Source: Mycoplasmopsis iners ATCC 19705 (GTDB taxonomy: Bacteria; Bacillota_I; Bacilli_A; Mycoplasmatales; Metamycoplasmataceae). Taken from it: a stretch of DNA of 64,000 bases. Where the stretch lies: positions 1-64,000 of the forward strand of contig NZ_JNJW01000003.1 in NCBI RefSeq assembly GCF_000701805.1, given 5' to 3'. This document shows, piece by piece, positions 10,383 through 28,237 of the stretch; position 1 is the stretch's first letter; every line of letters starts with the position of its first letter. The notes beneath the pieces are model-generated. The model made no database searches, was not told where the DNA came from, and worked only from the letters and a program-made list of their open reading frames with translations. The position numbers and the translations under genes are program-made.

Positions 10383-13300
10383 CTATCAGAAACCGCCACT
10401 GTTTGGATCATTATAAACGACATCATTTGAAGTTCTAGCAGGCATATAACCTTGAATTAAGTAATCCATTAAAGCCTGTGTAAAGGTTTTTGTTGAATTG
10501 AACTTAACATCTTTATATTGATCGGCATAATAAATGTAAATTAAAACAAAATCACTTGCATATCATGTTTGGTGTAATGAACCAGATCTACTTGATTTGT
10601 CGCCTCAGAAGTTTTTAATCTTAAGGGTTCCAGCTCAATATCTGGTGTTAACTGAATAATCAGGGTTAAAACCTGCTACTCATAAAGCGTTAAATTTACC
10701 GCTTTGGCCATATTTAGCATAAATTGGTGTTTTAAATTCATTTTTGAAAGCGTCAAAAGTTTTGATTCAATGGTTATAAATTGTTGCTTCGACTGTTGTG
10801 TTTGTATTATTTCAGAATGGTAATTGAGTAACATTACTTTTGGCAAAAATTAATAATGATGTGTAAATTCTTCATAATGCTTGGTATGATGAAACATTTT
10901 GCTTAACAGCATCTGGCGAAGTGAATTTATCTTTAGCTATTAATTCTGTGAAGTAATTTTTAAATACAGGGCCTAATAAAGCTTGAATTAATTCGCTTAG
11001 TCCATTTTGTAACAAGTTCAATATTGTTCCTAAACCACCAACTTCAAAACCAGGAGCATTTCAAGTATCACCAGGACGATTTGATGAAGTTGAACTACTG
11101 CTTGATGAACTTGTTGAAGAACCTGATGAATCTTTTAATGGGCCAAATAAGAATTGGAAGATACCTTTTGAACGATCAGCAGGCGATGTAGAAAATAATA
11201 TATTAATTACATCAGTCATTGCTTGGCCATCAACATTTTGTGTAATTTCCTTTAAAACAGCCTTATTCTGAATAATGTATTTCATTGAAATGTTGCCATT
11301 TTCTGGGTTTTTCATAAATTTCAATGCACCATCAAGGGCAGCGTTTTTAAGTAAACCAAATCAGTTTGAATTGTCAGGGTAAGTGTTAATTTTCTTCAAG
11401 ACAGCGAAAATTGAATTCACAACATCATTCATGATTCTTGAATTAGCTACACCTTTTAAGATTTCTTGAATAAATTTAGCAAAACTTGGGTAGTGTGCTT
11501 CAGTAATGTTGAAACCAGCTCCAGTTAAAGCTTTGGCTAAAAGTAACCCAATTGTGCTACCTAAATCTTCTTTAGCGGCTAAAATTTCTTTCAATCATTT
11601 TTTCAATAATTCTTGAATTCTAGTTGCTGAATTTGAATTGAAGAATCTAGCTAAAGCATCAATTCATCTATTATCTGAAGCATAATCAGCAGAGTGATCA
11701 ATAACTTCATTAACAAGTAAAATTAATAATTCTTTTAAGTCAGGGCTTTGGAAAACAGAGATTAAAGTTTTTAAAGCAGCTTCATCAGTTAAGCCTTGGT
11801 TTTTTAACAATTCAGCTATTTTAAAGTCGTCTAAGAATTTTTTTACTAATGTTTTATCGCTTGTAATTCCTGTAATTACTTTGCCTAAATCGTCTTTTAA
11901 AACTTCTTTATTTCTATTTAAAGTGTTGCTATTTAAAATAATTTTAACTAAGTTGTAGTCTTTAACATTGAATGAATTAATTACAGTTGCAAATAAATCG
12001 CCAACAAAAGAATCTGAAGTAAAGAGTTTTTCAGCGTTGCTTAAAATGCCTTTAATAATTGGTTGAATAATATTTAATTGTTTAAGAATTGTTGGTAATT
12101 CAGTGTGTAAGTCACTAACAAATTGTCTGTTTTCTGGCGAGTTAATGTCCACACCGTATTTGGCTGTATTATAGTTAAATACGCCAGCTATAATTGCTTT
12201 AACTTGTGGTGAATTAAGCACTTTAATAATTAAGTTTTCAATATCAGCAGCTAATTGATTTCTTCTAGTTTCATCGCTACCAAAAATACCAATTAATTGA
12301 GCAAAAGTTGTTGCACTATTATATTCAGCTGGATTGTTTAATAATCCATCAAAAATATGTGAAATAATATCATTCACTTCTTGAGAAACTATTACATCGG
12401 CTGTTAAAGCTTTTAAATCATCTAAAGTAAAGAATGAAGTACTAATATCTTTGATTTTTTGCGGAACATTTGCTCAAAGTTTATTAACAAAGGCATTTTC
12501 ACCAGTTAACGCAAAGTATTTAATGGTATTAATAATTAATTTTTGAACAGTTACTTTATCTTCATTTGCAGTTGTATTGTTAATTAAAATTTTAATAATT
12601 TTAACTACCGTGGTTTCTAAATTGGCTTGACTAAAGTATTTATTAGTAAAGTTGTTTAGAACATTTTTGAAGTTGAAATTGTCAAAATTATCTTTAGCTT
12701 CTTGAAGCGCTAAACCAACAAAAGTTTTAACAAAACCTAATTCTGTGTCTATTTTGTCAATAGCCACTAATTTATCTTTAACTAATTTAACAATTTGTTC
12801 TGTGGTTAAATCACCTTTAATTACTGGGTATTGGCTTATTGTTCCAGCAACTAACTGACTAACAACATCGCTAAATGGCGCATTAGTAATAATTAATTTC
12901 ACTCAAGCAGAAACTTTTTCGGTAATAAATTCAATGTATTCTTGATTACTTAAGTAAGTTTTGATAATTTGTTTGAAACTTAATAAATCTTCGGTTGTAT
13001 TAACATTTTCTAATAGCGCATGGTCAATAAAGTGCTGTAATAAAGCCTTAAATGGTTCATTGGTTAGCGCGAATTTAAGTGTAATATTTAAAGTATTTTG
13101 ATCAACACCATCAATAATTGGCTTAATTGTTTCAACTAAATTAAGCGGAATTAATGAATTAATTTGATCTTTGTTTAGTAATGTTGTTACGAAATCAACA
13201 AAAGCTAAATAAAGTTTAGAATTAGCAAAGTTTTCTAAGATTTTCTTAGCTAAATCCATTGATGTATTAATTTCATCAAGTTGGTCTTTTAGACTAGTAA

Positions 13301-16300
13301 ATGTTTCAAATAAAGCGTCGATAAATTTGCCGAATTCAGCTGTTTTAAATAGGTTTTTGATAAAACCATCAAATTGTTTAACTATAATTTGACCATTAGT
13401 TATTGAGCTTAAAATTGAACTAATACTATTTCTAGTATTTGCTCCTAGTGCAGAAGTTAAGAAGTTAGTAATTAATTTCTTAATAATCTCTTTATTGTTG
13501 GTTAAATGATCTTCTTTAATTAATATTTTAAGCAACTTAATCATTGAAGTTTCAAGTGTTTCGTTGGTAAATTGTTCTCTAATCGATGCTAATAAATTAG
13601 CAATATTGAAGTTATTTGTGCCATTAGCCAATTGTTGTGTCAATGCTTGAACAAGTTTAGAAATTAAGCCAAATTCTTCTTCAAAACTATTTAACAAGCC
13701 TGTTAAATTGTTAAAGAAATTACTAAATTCCGCTTTAGTTATGTTATTTAACATGCCTTCATATCTCGAAAGCAATGCGTAAATGATATCTTGAACATAA
13801 GTTTTAAGTTGAGTGTCTTTTAAAACATCTTTAAAGAAATTAATTAGTGGCTCATTAATTGCTGTTCTATGTTCTTCAACAGTCAATCAATTGTTTAATA
13901 AGTTGTTAAGATTTTTAATTGAATCAAAGTTTGTTGCAGAAAGAATTGCATCATTAACAAATTTATCAATGATTGTTTTGAAATTCTTGTTTTTAAGCAC
14001 AAAATTAATAATGTATTTTACTTTATCATAAGTAATATAAGGTCTTGTGCTTTCTGGAATTTTGGTAATTAATTGTTCATTTACGAAAGTTTCAACTTGT
14101 GAATCTTGAAGTACAAAATTGACTAATTCAACTAATTTAGTGTATATTCCACCACTTGTTAAGTCAGTTAAATTGATTTTTAATAAATCAAAAATATTGT
14201 CAATGTCTTTAACTGTTTCATAATCAAAGTTAAGTAATTTATCAGCGAAAGTTAAAATTAAATTCATTAATTGTTCAGATGAAATTACTTTGTTGATAAT
14301 TTGATTTAATTGTTCATTTGTATTGTCAACTCCAAATACATTGCTTAAAATTTGAGCAACTGCATTTTTAAGATTAAACAATTGTGTTTCATTAAACACA
14401 TTAGTAATCAATTGTTTAATTGTTTGTTTATTATTAACATATGTTTGATTTTTGATAAATAGTTTATAAACAGCTAAAATGAAGTTTTCTAATTCATTTT
14501 GACCGAGCGCTTTCTTAATTTCAGCGCCAAAATCAAGAGATTTACCACTAATTCCATCAACTCTTAATTTATTAATAATTGCACCAACAACTTTGTTAAC
14601 AAGTGTTGTATTTTGTAAGGTGTCAGTCATATTGCCTAAAACGCCACTTAAGGCTGTTTTAAAGGCATTTTCATCAATGTTAGTTACTATATTAGAGTTT
14701 TCTTTAAAGTAATTGTAAAGTGAATGAAGTATCTCATTGTTTAATTCTGCATTAGTTAAAATATCTAACGCAAACTGTTTAACATTATTGATAATGGTTT
14801 TATTATTTTCTTCATCTGCTAATCAAGTTTTGATCAAGAAATCAATGCTTTTAAGAACTTGTAAAACATCAACGTTTTCATCAAGTAAAGTTCTATTTAA
14901 GAAATTATCGATAATAACTTTAAATGATTGATTTTGAATTCCTAAATTAAATAATTTTTTAGCTAAATCATAGGTTAAGTAATTTGCTAAATTACCTAAT
15001 TTATTATTCATTGCTTGCTTAAACACATTTGAAATAGTTTCATTTTGCAAGATTGAATTGAATAAATCAGTTAAAGTTGAGTAAATAGAACCGCTAGTAA
15101 AGTTACTTAAGAATAATTTGATAATGTCAGAATATTTTGTAATTGAATCAAGATCTTGATCTTGTAATTCAGAAAGCTTATTGAAGAAAACATCTATAAA
15201 ACTGTTAAATTTGTCAGAAACATAAATGTTTTTAATTGCTTGTAAAACATTTTCTTTTTCTTCAGGCGAACTAGCCAAATTAACTAGAAGTGTAGCCAAT
15301 TTATCATTTACTGAATTAAAGTATTTAGATCTTAAAAGATTTTGAACTAATTTTTTAATTACTGCTTTATGTTTAGTAATAAAGCCTTGTTTAATTGTTG
15401 TTTTGAAAGCACTAATAACAAGCGATTCAATTCTTTCTTTGTCAAAGTAATTTTTGAATGTTTCAATGAAACCATTTAAACTAAAGTTTGAAACACCATT
15501 GGTTTTTAATTGTTCAACAAAAGCACCAATTAAATTGGTAATTAAATTAAAGTCATTTTCATATCTTAATAATAAATCAAGTAAATCATTGATTAATGAG
15601 CTAACTTCGTCATTAGTAATGTTAGTTGTAATACCTTCGAAGTTTTGCAAAATAGGATAAACAATATTATTGACTATTTTTCTAAATGAGGCATTGCTTA
15701 ATAAACTCTTAATCAATGCTGTTGCTGATGTTTTAATTTCGGCTGCATTGTCTTCATTTTTTAACCATTTGTCCAATAAAACAGTGAAATTAGCAAAATC
15801 ACTTACTGAATTAGCTCCTAAAATAACATTATTAGTAAATTGATTGAGCAACACTTTAACATTCTCATCTTTTAAGATAATTAATAAGATTGATTTAATA
15901 TCTGTATAAGTAATGCTGTTAGCTACAGTTGAAGAAATTTTGCTTAATAAGTTTGTTTCAACAATTGTTTTAACATTTTCATTATTCAAGACAACTTCAA
16001 CCAATTCAACAAATTGGTTATAAACTTCTGTGTTAGCAATGTTATTTAAATTAGCTTTTAAAATAGTAAATAAATTAGTTGAATCTTTAATTTCGTCATA
16101 ATTTTTGGCAAAAATTTGATCAATTAAAGCAATCATTACATTAACTATTTTTTCTGAGCCTAAAATTTCATCAATAGCATTACTTAATTGTTCTTCTTGT
16201 TCTCCGATTGGAATTAATTTTTTAATGATATTTTTAAGTGTTTCTTTAGTATTGAACAATTTATTTTCATTGAAGAAATTGATAAAGATTTGTTTAATAA

Positions 16301-19300
16301 CAGCTTTATTATCTGTGTAAGTATTATTTTTTACAAATAATTTGTATAAGTTAAGTAATAATGTGTCAATTTTTTCACTAGTAAATACTGCTTTAAAACT
16401 TGAACTTAAGTTCGCACTAAAATCAGCAAAACCATTTGCTTGGAAGTTTTGAATCAACACATTAAGTATTGCGCCAATTAAATCATTTTCATCAATTAAT
16501 GTTTTAGAATCATTTAGGACTCTATTTATTAACTGGTTAAATTGTTCTTCAGTTACATTAACAACTAAATTAGAATTATTTTTCAAGAATGTATATAAAT
16601 TAGAAGTAATAAAACTTAATAATTGTTCGTTGTCTAGAGCATTATTGAAGAATTGTTTAACATAATTAATTAAAACTTTGTTGTTTTCTTCATCTGCTAA
16701 TCAGTGTTTTAAAATTGCTTCAAAACTTGAAACATCTGTTAATGTTCCATCATTATTGAATAAGGCTTTGTCTAAGAAGTTGTTTAAAATTGCTTTAAAC
16801 GCACTATCTTCAAAAACAAATTTAACAGTGTTTTTTAATAATTCTGCATTGATGTATTGAGCAATAACTTCACTTCTAGCATTAATTTCATTATTAATTA
16901 AAGTTTGAATTTTTTCATTATTAAGAATGTTGTCAATTAAACCAACAAAAGTATTGTAAAGTTCACTATTAGCAAAATCGGTTGTGAATAATTTAATTAA
17001 TTCATTTAAACTTGTTTTAGCTTTAATTGTTTCTTTATCAAAAGCAAAAATAAAGTCAATTAATTTGTCGAAAACACCTTTGAAACTATCTGATTCGATG
17101 ATTTCTTTAATTGTGTTTTCTAATTCATCAACATTAACATCGCTTTGAGTTGCTTTTTGAATCAATTGAGCTAAAATACGAGCTAATTTGTCTTTTAAAC
17201 CCAAGCTTGTGCTATTAAATACATTGTTAATAATTTTCTTGAATTCTTCTTTGAAATCACCTAAATTATTGGTTAATAATGCTTTAAGAATAGTAAAAAT
17301 AGTGTTTTCAGCATTTTGTTCATTAAATAATTCTTTAACTTTGCCAACAACATTATTCATTACTGTATCAAGGCTAAAATTACGGATTGATTCTGGGCTA
17401 ATACTTAAAGCTAAACCATTAAATAAAACTTTTAATAATTCTAAATTATTGTTTAAATCTAAAGCAACATTTAAAATCTCGTAGGCAAATTTGGTTAATT
17501 GTTGATCATCAATTTCAGCATTTAAACCTAAGGTTGTAAAGGTTTTGTTAACTGCTCTAGCAACTATTTGTTTGAATTCATTATCTTTCAATAGCTCTAT
17601 AAATAAGTCATTTAAAGCAGTTCCTAAAGCTTCTTTAATGCCTGAATTATTTAATAAAATATTAAGTAAATCGTTGAACGATCTTGCTTCACTAAATGAT
17701 GGGAAAGCATCAATTAATGAACTTATAACTTTACCTAAAGCAGTTTTTAAATTAGCATTATTGATTATTTTAGAAATTGCTCTAACTAAATCATCACGAT
17801 CAATGTATTTAGCTACTTCATTATTGTAAAATAAGCCAACTAATTTATTAATTGTTTCATCAGCTAATTCTTTTTGAATTAAATTACCAATAATTTCTTG
17901 AACAATTTCTTTAAATTCATTACGTTTATCATCATCAGCAAACATTGGCAAGCTTAAAAATGAAGTAATATTTTGAATAATTTTAAACTCGTTAGTTGCT
18001 GCGATTTTAAATGATTCTAATAAATAGTTTAATTTGTATTCTTTAGCTCCTGGCTCACCGTCATTATCTCAATCGGTTTCATAGAAATTAGTTTGTGCAT
18101 CTCTTAAAATTCCACTGAAAACTAGGTTTTCTTCAGCTCAATGTTGTAATGATTTTAAGTTTTCTTCATTGTTTCTAGTTAAAAAGTTAAACAATTTTTG
18201 TTCAGGGTCTAGTTTTAAATAACCTTTTGATTTGAAAAGTGATAATAATAAATCTCCAAAAACAATATTTGAAAAACGGGTTTCGTTAATAACTCTGTTA
18301 TAGTAGTTTGAAATATCTTTTAAGCCAATTACTTTAGCAGTTAATGCATCTTGATCAAAAAGATAACTTGTTTGATTTGAACCAAATAAACGATCGGTTA
18401 TATTAAATGGATTTTCTTCATTAAACTCAATAGTTCTTGAATAAGTTGTTTGATCGTTTTCAAAAAATTCATTGCCTCATTCAAAACCATGGCTTTGAAC
18501 TTCAGCAAGATTTTTAGTTTTTAAAATTAATTTGCTGAATAATTCCATTGCCATTTTTTTATAACCAAAAATCGAAGGGTGAATATCGAATAAAGAAGGG
18601 GCTAATTTTTCAACTTTTGGGATTCAATATGGAGCGTTATAAACATTAACAAAGTTAGCGTCGTTTGCATTAGCAACAAATTTAATTTTGTCATTAAGTA
18701 AGCCAATTAAAATTTGGCTTGCTGCTATTGGAATATTAAAATTATCTTTTAAATATTGATCAACTAATTTACCAATAAATGACATTGGTAATGGGTATGA
18801 AACAAAGTTAATGTTTAAATTTGGATTAATAGCTTTTAAATGGTTTATAAGTTCAACTTCTCTTTGTTCAATAGCATCATAAACATTTTGGAAAGTTGTA
18901 TTTAAAATTTCAACTATTTGGCCATAGTTGTATTTTTTATTAGTAATTTGTTGAATTAAAGCTGCAAAAGGCAATTTAGCAATTTCTTTTTTAAGTAAAG
19001 CGATAGTGTCATTAGCACCTAAAGACAAAGTAAGTAAATTAGCTGTTTTTAATCTTTCAATTACTAGATCAGCATAACCATCTAAATCTTGACCAAATAA
19101 ACGGTGCATTTTTGCTAAAGTTTTTGGTTCTAAATGATCATATTTATGTGCAAATAAAGCATTTCAATGCTCCATTGTGGCACCTGAACGCGCAAAGTTT
19201 TTGAATGATTCTAGTTTATTTGCTTCAGCACTTTGAATTAAAGCAGCAAAATAAGCTGGATAAGAAGCTCCAGTCACTTCACCTTCAGCGGTTAACTCGC

Positions 19301-19655
19301 CTTGAAAATCATTAGGTAAAGTAGCATCAAAACCAGCGGTAATAGAATCACCGATGGCTACATATCTTACTTTTTCTCCTTTGGTTATGGCGTTTTTAGC
19401 TAATTGCTTTTCTTCGTCTAGGATTGATAAATGGTTTTTATCATCTTCTTTGCCAGGATTAAGCGGTTGATTATCATCATCGCTTGGCAAACCTGGGACA
19501 TTAGAATAATCTGCTCCTGGTTGAATTGGTGCATCTTTGCCTTTTTCAATACTTTTTTCTTTTGTTGGGATAAAACTTAAACCAACACCTAATCCTATAG
19601 TTCCAATTAAAGTTGTGCTTAATAACACAATAGCTGTTTTTAATTTGATTTTCAT
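10383..19655 (-). CDS. Giant SGNH/GDSL hydrolase with about six helical repeats
   Basis: About 3,090 residues in one frame across many TGA codons. ATG 19655 is preferred over 19664 because AAAGGA then sits 9 nt upstream. The N-terminus has a hydrophobic signal/anchor (TAIVLLSTTLIGTIGLGVGL, no lipobox). The SGNH domain spans roughly residues 90-380, with block I GDSITAGFD, block III SLGANDT and block V FDIHPSIFGY (catalytic Ser, Asn and His). The rest is low-complexity helical sequence in units of about 310-315 residues. Unit boundaries carry the motif LxxWLxxEEN, near 17650, 16710, 15770, 14825, 13880 and 12950. A Ser-rich linker (near 11090) precedes a C-terminal Trp/Tyr-rich domain that ends in SGGFW. 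Likely a surface esterase on a long stalk; substrate unknown. Confidence 0.85.
12000..17700 (-). repeat. Degenerate tandem protein repeats (about 940 bp period)
   Basis: Within the giant gene, segments about 935-950 bp apart share the order LxxWLxxEEN, an F/I-rich helix, FVKNNTYxxNKxxIKQ, and LTxGxIYxxLVELVxxVL. The boundary DNA near 16690 and 14820 is almost identical (both encode TWLADEENNK or HWLADEENNK), suggesting a more recent duplication of those two units; others are diverged. Confidence 0.7.
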
Positions 19656-19713
19656 ATGCTCCATTCCTTTATAAAACTATGTTTTATAAATTAAAGGTAA
19701 AAAAATATACTTA

Positions 19714-19719
19714 ATTATA
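19714..19719 (-). promoter_or_regulatory. Probable -10 box of giant gene
   Basis: TATAAT on the minus strand, about 60 nt upstream of the start; no good -35 is seen. Confidence 0.45.
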
Positions 19720-19809
19720 CTATTTTTATTGTTTTTGGTAAATTTGGCTACCGCGCTTTACATTTATAAAGATTTATCGGCCTATTAGGCAAAAAATGGG
19801 CAAAAAAAG

Positions 19810-19838
19810 AAAAAATGCGCATTTTTTACGCATTTTTT
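19810..19838 (-). terminator. Terminator of rpoBC
   Basis: Perfect 10-bp stem AAAAAATGCG / CGCATTTTTT with a 9-nt loop, just downstream of the rpoC stop. Confidence 0.8.
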
Positions 19839-19849
19839 GAGTTTTTTAA

Positions 19850-24332
<4,483 letters not shown>

Positions 24333-24340
<8 letters not shown>

Positions 24341-27300
24341 CTAAACCTCCTTGAATATCTATATTATCATCATAGAATTGATCAAAATCTTTGCCATCAA
24401 GCTCATCTTGATTTGCGTAAGATAAATCAAATTTCATTTTTAAACCTTTAAGTTCATAACTTAAAACATTGAATGATTCTGGTGTGCCTGGTTTTGGCAT
24501 TTCTTTACCAGAAGCTAAAGCAGCGTATAACTTGTTACGTCCATTAATATCATCAGATTTGTAAGTAAGAATTTCTTGAAGAACATTTGTAGCACCGTAT
24601 GATTCTAAAGCTCAAGTTTCCATTTCACCAAATCTTTGACCACCATTTTGACTCTTACCACCAAGTGGTTGTTGAGTAATTAATGAGTATGGACCAACTG
24701 AACGAGCGTGCATTTTATCATCAACCATGTGGTTAAGTTTAAGCATGTACATAACACCAACAGAAACTGGGTTATCAAATCTCTTACCTGTAATTGGGTC
24801 GATTAAATATTGTTTTCCACTTTCTGGTAATTTAGCTTCTTTAATTAAATTGAAAATTTCTTCTTTCTTAATACCATCAAATGTTGGTGTAACAAATTTG
24901 CAATTTAATGATCTAGCAGCCATACCTAAATGGATTTCTAAAACTTGACCAATGTTCATACGTGATGGAACACCTTGTGGGTTAAGCATAACATCAACTG
25001 GTGTACCATCTTCTAAATAAGGCATATCTTCTTCTGGAAGAATGATTGAAACAACACCTTTGTTACCATGACGTCCTGACATTTTGTCACCAACACGAAT
25101 TTTACGTTTAACAGCTATTGATACTTTAACAATTTTGTCAATGCCATCTTCAAATTGTGCATTACTGTCACGGCTCAATACTTCAACGCCAATAACTGTA
25201 CCGCCATGTCCATTTTTAACTTTTAATGATGTGTCTTTAACATTGGTTAATCTTTGACCTAGGATTGATGATAATAATTTTTCTTCTTGTGAAGGGTTGT
25301 CATCACCTTTAGGTGAAACACGACCAACTAAAACATCACCCGGCATAACTTCTGAACCAACCCTAACAACACCATTTTCATCTAAATGACGAATTGAATA
25401 TTTAGAAACGTTAGGAATTTCAGCGGTTAATTCATCATCACCCATACGACTAGTTCTAAATTGAATTGTATGTTCTTCAATATGAATAGAAGTTAAAACA
25501 TCTTCTTTAACTAATCTTTCGTTAAGAATAATGGCATCTTCATAGTTATAACCTTTGTATGTTGTAAAGGCAACAACTAAGTTTTTACCTAATGACAATT
25601 CTCCATTTTTAAAGCTTGATCCGTCAACCAATAAGTCGCCTTTTTTAACTTCTTGACCAATTTTAACAAGCGGTCTTTGGTGAACAACTGTATCTTGGTT
25701 TGAACGTTGGAAGTTTCTTAATGAATAACTATCTGATTTGCCATTATTATTTCTAATTTTAATTTTGCTTCCATCAACATATTCAACAACACCATCGTTT
25801 TTAGCCACAAAGTTAGCTGATGAATATTTAGCAATTGCTGATTCTAAACCTGTAGCAACAAATGGAGCTTCTGTTTGTAATAATGGAACTGCTTGACGTT
25901 GCATGTTAGAACCCATAAGTGCACGGTTAGCATCGTCATTTTCCAAGAATGGAATACATCCAGCAGCTACTGAAACCATTTGGTTTGAAGCAACTTCGAT
26001 GTAATCAATTTGTGTAGGCTCACCTAAAACGTAAGTGTAATTGTGACGCATTGTTACTTGCTTGTCAATAATACGGTTGTTTTCGTCAACTTTAACTGTT
26101 GATTGAGCAATATAAAAACCAATTTCTTCTGTTGCTGTTAAATATTCAACTTTCTCATAGTTAACAACACCATTTTCAACTTTATAATATGGTGTTTGTA
26201 AGAAACCATATTCATTAACTTTGGCATAAGTAGCAAAGTTTAAAATTAAACCAATGTTAGGTCCTTCTGGGGTTTCAATTGGACAAATTCTACCATAGTG
26301 AGTAGCATGAACATCCCGCACTTCGAATTGAGCAGTATCACGGTTAAGACCACCAGGTCCTAAAGAAGTAATACGCCTTTCGTTTGAAATTTCAGCTAAT
26401 GGATTGATTTGGTCCATGAATTGTGAAAGTTTTGAAGAGTTAAAGAATGTTTTCATTTGTGTTGAAACTAATTTATTGTTAGTAACATTCTTTGGATTAA
26501 CTTTATCAGGTTCTTTAGCACCCATTCTTTCACGAGTTGTTTTTTCAAGTTTAGTTAAAACAACATTAAGTTGATTTTGCATTAATTCACCAACAGAAAC
26601 AATTCTTTTGTTTGTTAATGAATCTGGATCATCGTCGTGTCCTATACCATTTAAAAGATTGAAGTAGTAATTAATTGCAGCAACAATATCTGAAATTATT
26701 AAGTGAGTTTCAGTTGCTTTTGGATCTGTACCAATTACTAAAACAGGCTCTTTACCTCTATCTTTTCATTTACGGTTTGGATAAACCAACAATGAAATCA
26801 TTTTAGTCATCTTTTTAAGGTGCTTGCTTTGTGTGTTGTTAAGCAATTTACCATAAACTATATCTGCCTTAACGCCTGGTATTTCAACAGATTTTAAGTA
26901 GCCATCATCAAAATTCTTTTGAATTAATAAAGCAATTTTGTGTGTTATATCAATTCCTGGTTCTAAATGAACTTCCTGGCCTTCATCATTTAAAATTGTT
27001 AATGGTTGAGCAAGAATAGTATCTGAAATACGATCAACTAAATTAAGTTTTTTATTCAACATGTAACGACCAGTTTGATTTAAGCTGTAACGTTTCTTGT
27101 TAAATAAAATACCTGGAATTAAGTTTGCTACTGAATCATCAGTAATACGGTCACCACGACGAATTACACCAAATAATTCTTCTTGGCAATATCTGATTTT
27201 TTCTTCAAGTGTGTCGCCATATTCACTAATTTTTTTGTCACGTTTGATTGTTTCGGCTAATTCATTTGAATTACCAAACAATTCTTTCATGTTTTCAACT

Positions 27301-27965
27301 GAAAAACCAAGTGCCATTAAAAATGTGGTTAAATTAACATTTTTGTTTTTGTCAATCTTAATTTTTACTGGATCTACATTTTTAGTTGTAACTTTGTGAG
27401 AAATTTCTAATCATGAACCAATTCTTGGCAAGATTTCTAATTTGTTAAACAAGTCATCTGATTGTTTGTTACGAACACCACGACCAAAGTATGCACCTGG
27501 AGATCTGATTAACTGGCTAACGATAACTTTTTCACTTCCGTTAATAATAAAGCTTCCACCTGATGTCATAAGTGGAATTTCGCCTAAAAACACTGTGTCT
27601 TCTTGAACGACACCAGTTTCGGTTGCGGTTACTTTAAATTTAGCATGAAGTTTGGCTGCATAGTTAATTCCTTTAACTCTAGCATCAGCAACAGCTTCAT
27701 ATTCTTTGCCACTTGGCATTTCTAAATAAGCTGATGAATGAATATACTCTAAAGTTAATTTTCCATTTGAAGCAACTATTGGGTAGTGCTCACGTAATGA
27801 TTCTTCAATTCCACTCTTCTTGAATCATTCGAATGATTCTTTGCTAGTAGAGAGAAAATCAGGAATGTTTAAAGTTTGTTTTGTAGTTGAATAATCACGT
27901 CTTTCTGTGATAGGACCAAATTTACGCAATTTGTAAGCGGGTTTTAAGTTTTCATTGACATTCAT
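24333..27965 (-). CDS. rpoB: DNA-directed RNA polymerase subunit beta
   Basis: 1,210 residues. ATG 27965 is preceded by AAGGAAG. Conserved blocks include [64 protein letters not shown] and the C-terminal [21 protein letters not shown]. In the rifampicin pocket the residue aligning with E. coli His526 is Asn528 (codon 26382-26384), and the Ser531 position is Thr533. Asn at 526 is the known basis of natural rifampicin resistance in Mollicutes. Overlaps rpoC by 8 nt. Confidence 0.97.
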
Positions 27966-28202
27966 ACTTTACACTTCCTTAATATTTTGTTTATGCAATA
28001 AAAAACAAAAAGGAGCCAGACAGTTATCATCATCAAGCTCAATTTATGAATTAAATATATATTTATATTATATTAATGTATTGCATGTAAAAAAATATTA
28101 CCATAAAACAATAATTTTGAAAATAAAAATAAGTTTTTTATGTTTTTAATTAAAAATGCTTTTTTATAGCGTTTTTGGGCACAAAAAAATCTTTTAAATA
28201 AA

Positions 28203-28231
28203 TTTTCTTTGATTTTAAGCTCTAATATAAT
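28203..28231 (+). promoter_or_regulatory. Promoter giving a leaderless transcript
   Basis: TATAAT at 28226-28231 with only six bases before ATG 28238, so transcription would begin at or next to the start codon. A T-rich -35 region lies near 28203. No SD is possible. Confidence 0.55.
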
Positions 28232-28237
28232 TTTTTT

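Noticed and set aside
15454-17829. Plus-strand ORFs opposite the giant gene
   Set aside because: Shadows of the low-complexity helical coding sequence; no SD or motif.
27966-28237. Hairpin in the rpoB leader (GAGC ... GCTC)
   Set aside because: Only four base pairs with a long loop; not enough for an attenuator.
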